64,000 bases of DNA from JAUICS01 sp964384335 (GTDB lineage: Bacteria; Pseudomonadota; Alphaproteobacteria; Micavibrionales; Micavibrionaceae), in assembly GCA_964384335.1 (NCBI GenBank), contig CAYLKN010000001.1, forward strand, positions 60,315 to 124,314. The letters are read 5' to 3'. The notes beneath the pieces were generated by a model that ran no database searches, had not been told where the DNA came from, and saw only the letters and a program-made list of their open reading frames with translations. The translations under genes were made by a program, and so were the position numbers. Positions within the stretch are counted from its first letter, which is position 1, and every line of letters begins with the position of its first letter. This document shows, piece by piece, positions 63,512-64,000 of the stretch.

Positions 63512-64000
63512 TTTCTTCATATCGGTTAAATCGAGCATCTGGTCGAACGGTTTTTTCAAGGAATACCGCAGGTTTTGGCCGTCCAGTTCGAGGTTCGAAA
63601 ATACAAAATTGATGAGATAGCGTTTTTGGGCCACGGTCGCACCTTTGAACTTCCCGCCCGCATTTCTAAGGAAAGACAGCAGGTTGAGCATAGCAATTTT
63701 AAAGGAATCATCGGCTTGCCGCGCGCTTTTGATGTGATCTTCCAGCTTGATTTGTTCCAGCCGGATTTTGGCCTTTTTCTCTTCAAAATCCTGCCGCTCG
63801 ACCGTGCCGTCGAGCAATAAATCCATCAGCGTATCAAGCCGATCCTGCGATTTGTTATAAGCCTCCTGCCATTCCTTGACCTGACGGCGGATAAAACCGC
63901 GCTCGGAATGCTGCGTATCGCGTAAATAGCCCTCAATATAGTCCATCGCATCATCGGGCAGCGTGAGCTTGTCAAAGACGCTCTGGACTTGTTCCAGCAC
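63467..64000 (-). CDS. Large serine recombinase, C-terminal part (5' end outside window)
   Basis: The 177 residues seen match the C-terminal region of large serine recombinases: a coiled-coil-like stretch (WQEAYNKSQDRLDTLMDLLL, FEEKKAKIRLEQIKLEDHI), then NLLSFLRNAGGKFKGA and QKRYLINFVFSNL near the end, and SLKKPFDQMLDL. The catalytic domain would lie outside the window. The last 14 residues (WRAREDSNSQPPDP) are the antisense reading of the tRNA-Arg 3' half, so the C-terminus was probably set by integration. It appears to be a tRNA-targeting element whose body extends past 64000. Confidence 0.8.
   Translation of the reverse strand: MLEQVQSVFDKLTLPDDAMDYIEGYLRDTQHSERGFIRRQVKEWQEAYNKSQDRLDTLMDLLLDGTVERQDFEEKKAKIRLEQIKLEDHIKSARQADDSFKIAMLNLLSFLRNAGGKFKGATVAQKRYLINFVFSNLELDGQNLRYSLKKPFDQMLDLTDMKKWRAREDSNSQPPDP

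Noticed and set aside
1..64000. CRISPR array or complete insertion sequence
   Set aside because: No regularly spaced direct repeats and no transposase gene were seen; the only mobile-element gene is the partial recombinase at the right edge.

Overview
The window looks like a chromosomal segment of an alphaproteobacterium of moderate-to-low GC content. The evidence is a CpdR-type receiver protein, an alphaproteobacterial AddB/AddA pair in one operon with tsaE and a MurU-like gene, a Suv3-like helicase, hrcA/grpE divergent from rph-rdgB-hemW, lptB next to rpoN, a membrane-anchored cytochrome c divergent from prephenate dehydratase, and a polyhydroxybutyrate (PHB) cluster with a phasin. A run of exactly 100 N (43527-43626) marks a scaffold gap, so this is probably a draft or metagenome-derived assembly. 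I cannot place it below class level from sequence alone.

Layout. 1-2.6 kb: PHB synthesis (end of phaC, phaA, phaB). 2.7-10.3 kb: a small protein with a strong ribosome binding site, an ABC exporter, an LpxH-like phosphoesterase overlapping glucokinase tail to tail, cpdR, pdxH, a glycine-zipper lipoprotein, a phasin with a clear terminator, and csaA. 10.3-16 kb: the most unusual region. It encodes a secreted protein whose C-terminus resembles the FrpC calcium-dependent self-processing module, followed by three tandem prepilin-like proteins that end in a tail-fibre-like motif plus six-residue repeats. 16-23 kb: membrane and secreted proteins, an esterase, an HNH nuclease, and a 7TMR-DISM hybrid histidine kinase. 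23-31 kb: tsaE-murU-addB-addA. 31-36.5 kb: a radical SAM protein, TPR and MliC-like envelope proteins, grpE and hrcA. 36.7-39.2 kb: rph-rdgB-hemW. 39-46.5 kb: a secreted protein, the gapped Suv3-like helicase, a Rap1a/Tai-like protein, a PQQ-type sugar dehydrogenase, and a polyprenyl synthase. 46.5-50.4 kb: a DUF2007 protein, an octamer array, a small lipoprotein, an L,D-transpeptidase, a cyclic-nucleotide-binding protein and an M15-like secreted protein. 50.4-55.3 kb: trhO, ahpC-ahpD, then a heavy-metal exporter-like protein, an ExoD protein and a DsbB-like protein in one run. 55.3-62.4 kb: rpoN, lptB, an orphan flagellar-rod-like protein, pheA, cytochrome c, tRNA-Arg(CCT), and a ferredoxin / ferredoxin reductase pair. 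62.5-64 kb: a secreted protein, tRNA-Arg(ACG), and the C-terminal part of a large serine recombinase whose reading frame ends inside that tRNA gene. The last feature marks the edge of a mobile element that continues past the right end.

Most genes are housekeeping. They cover carbon storage, double-strand-break repair, RNA processing, envelope building, peroxide defence and redox transfer. The parts most worth following up are the self-processing/prepilin locus (10.3-16 kb), the tRNA-Arg insertion edge, and a few small regulatory arrays. No CRISPR array, rRNA operon or complete insertion sequence was seen. After annotation, no gene-free stretch exceeds about 300 bases.
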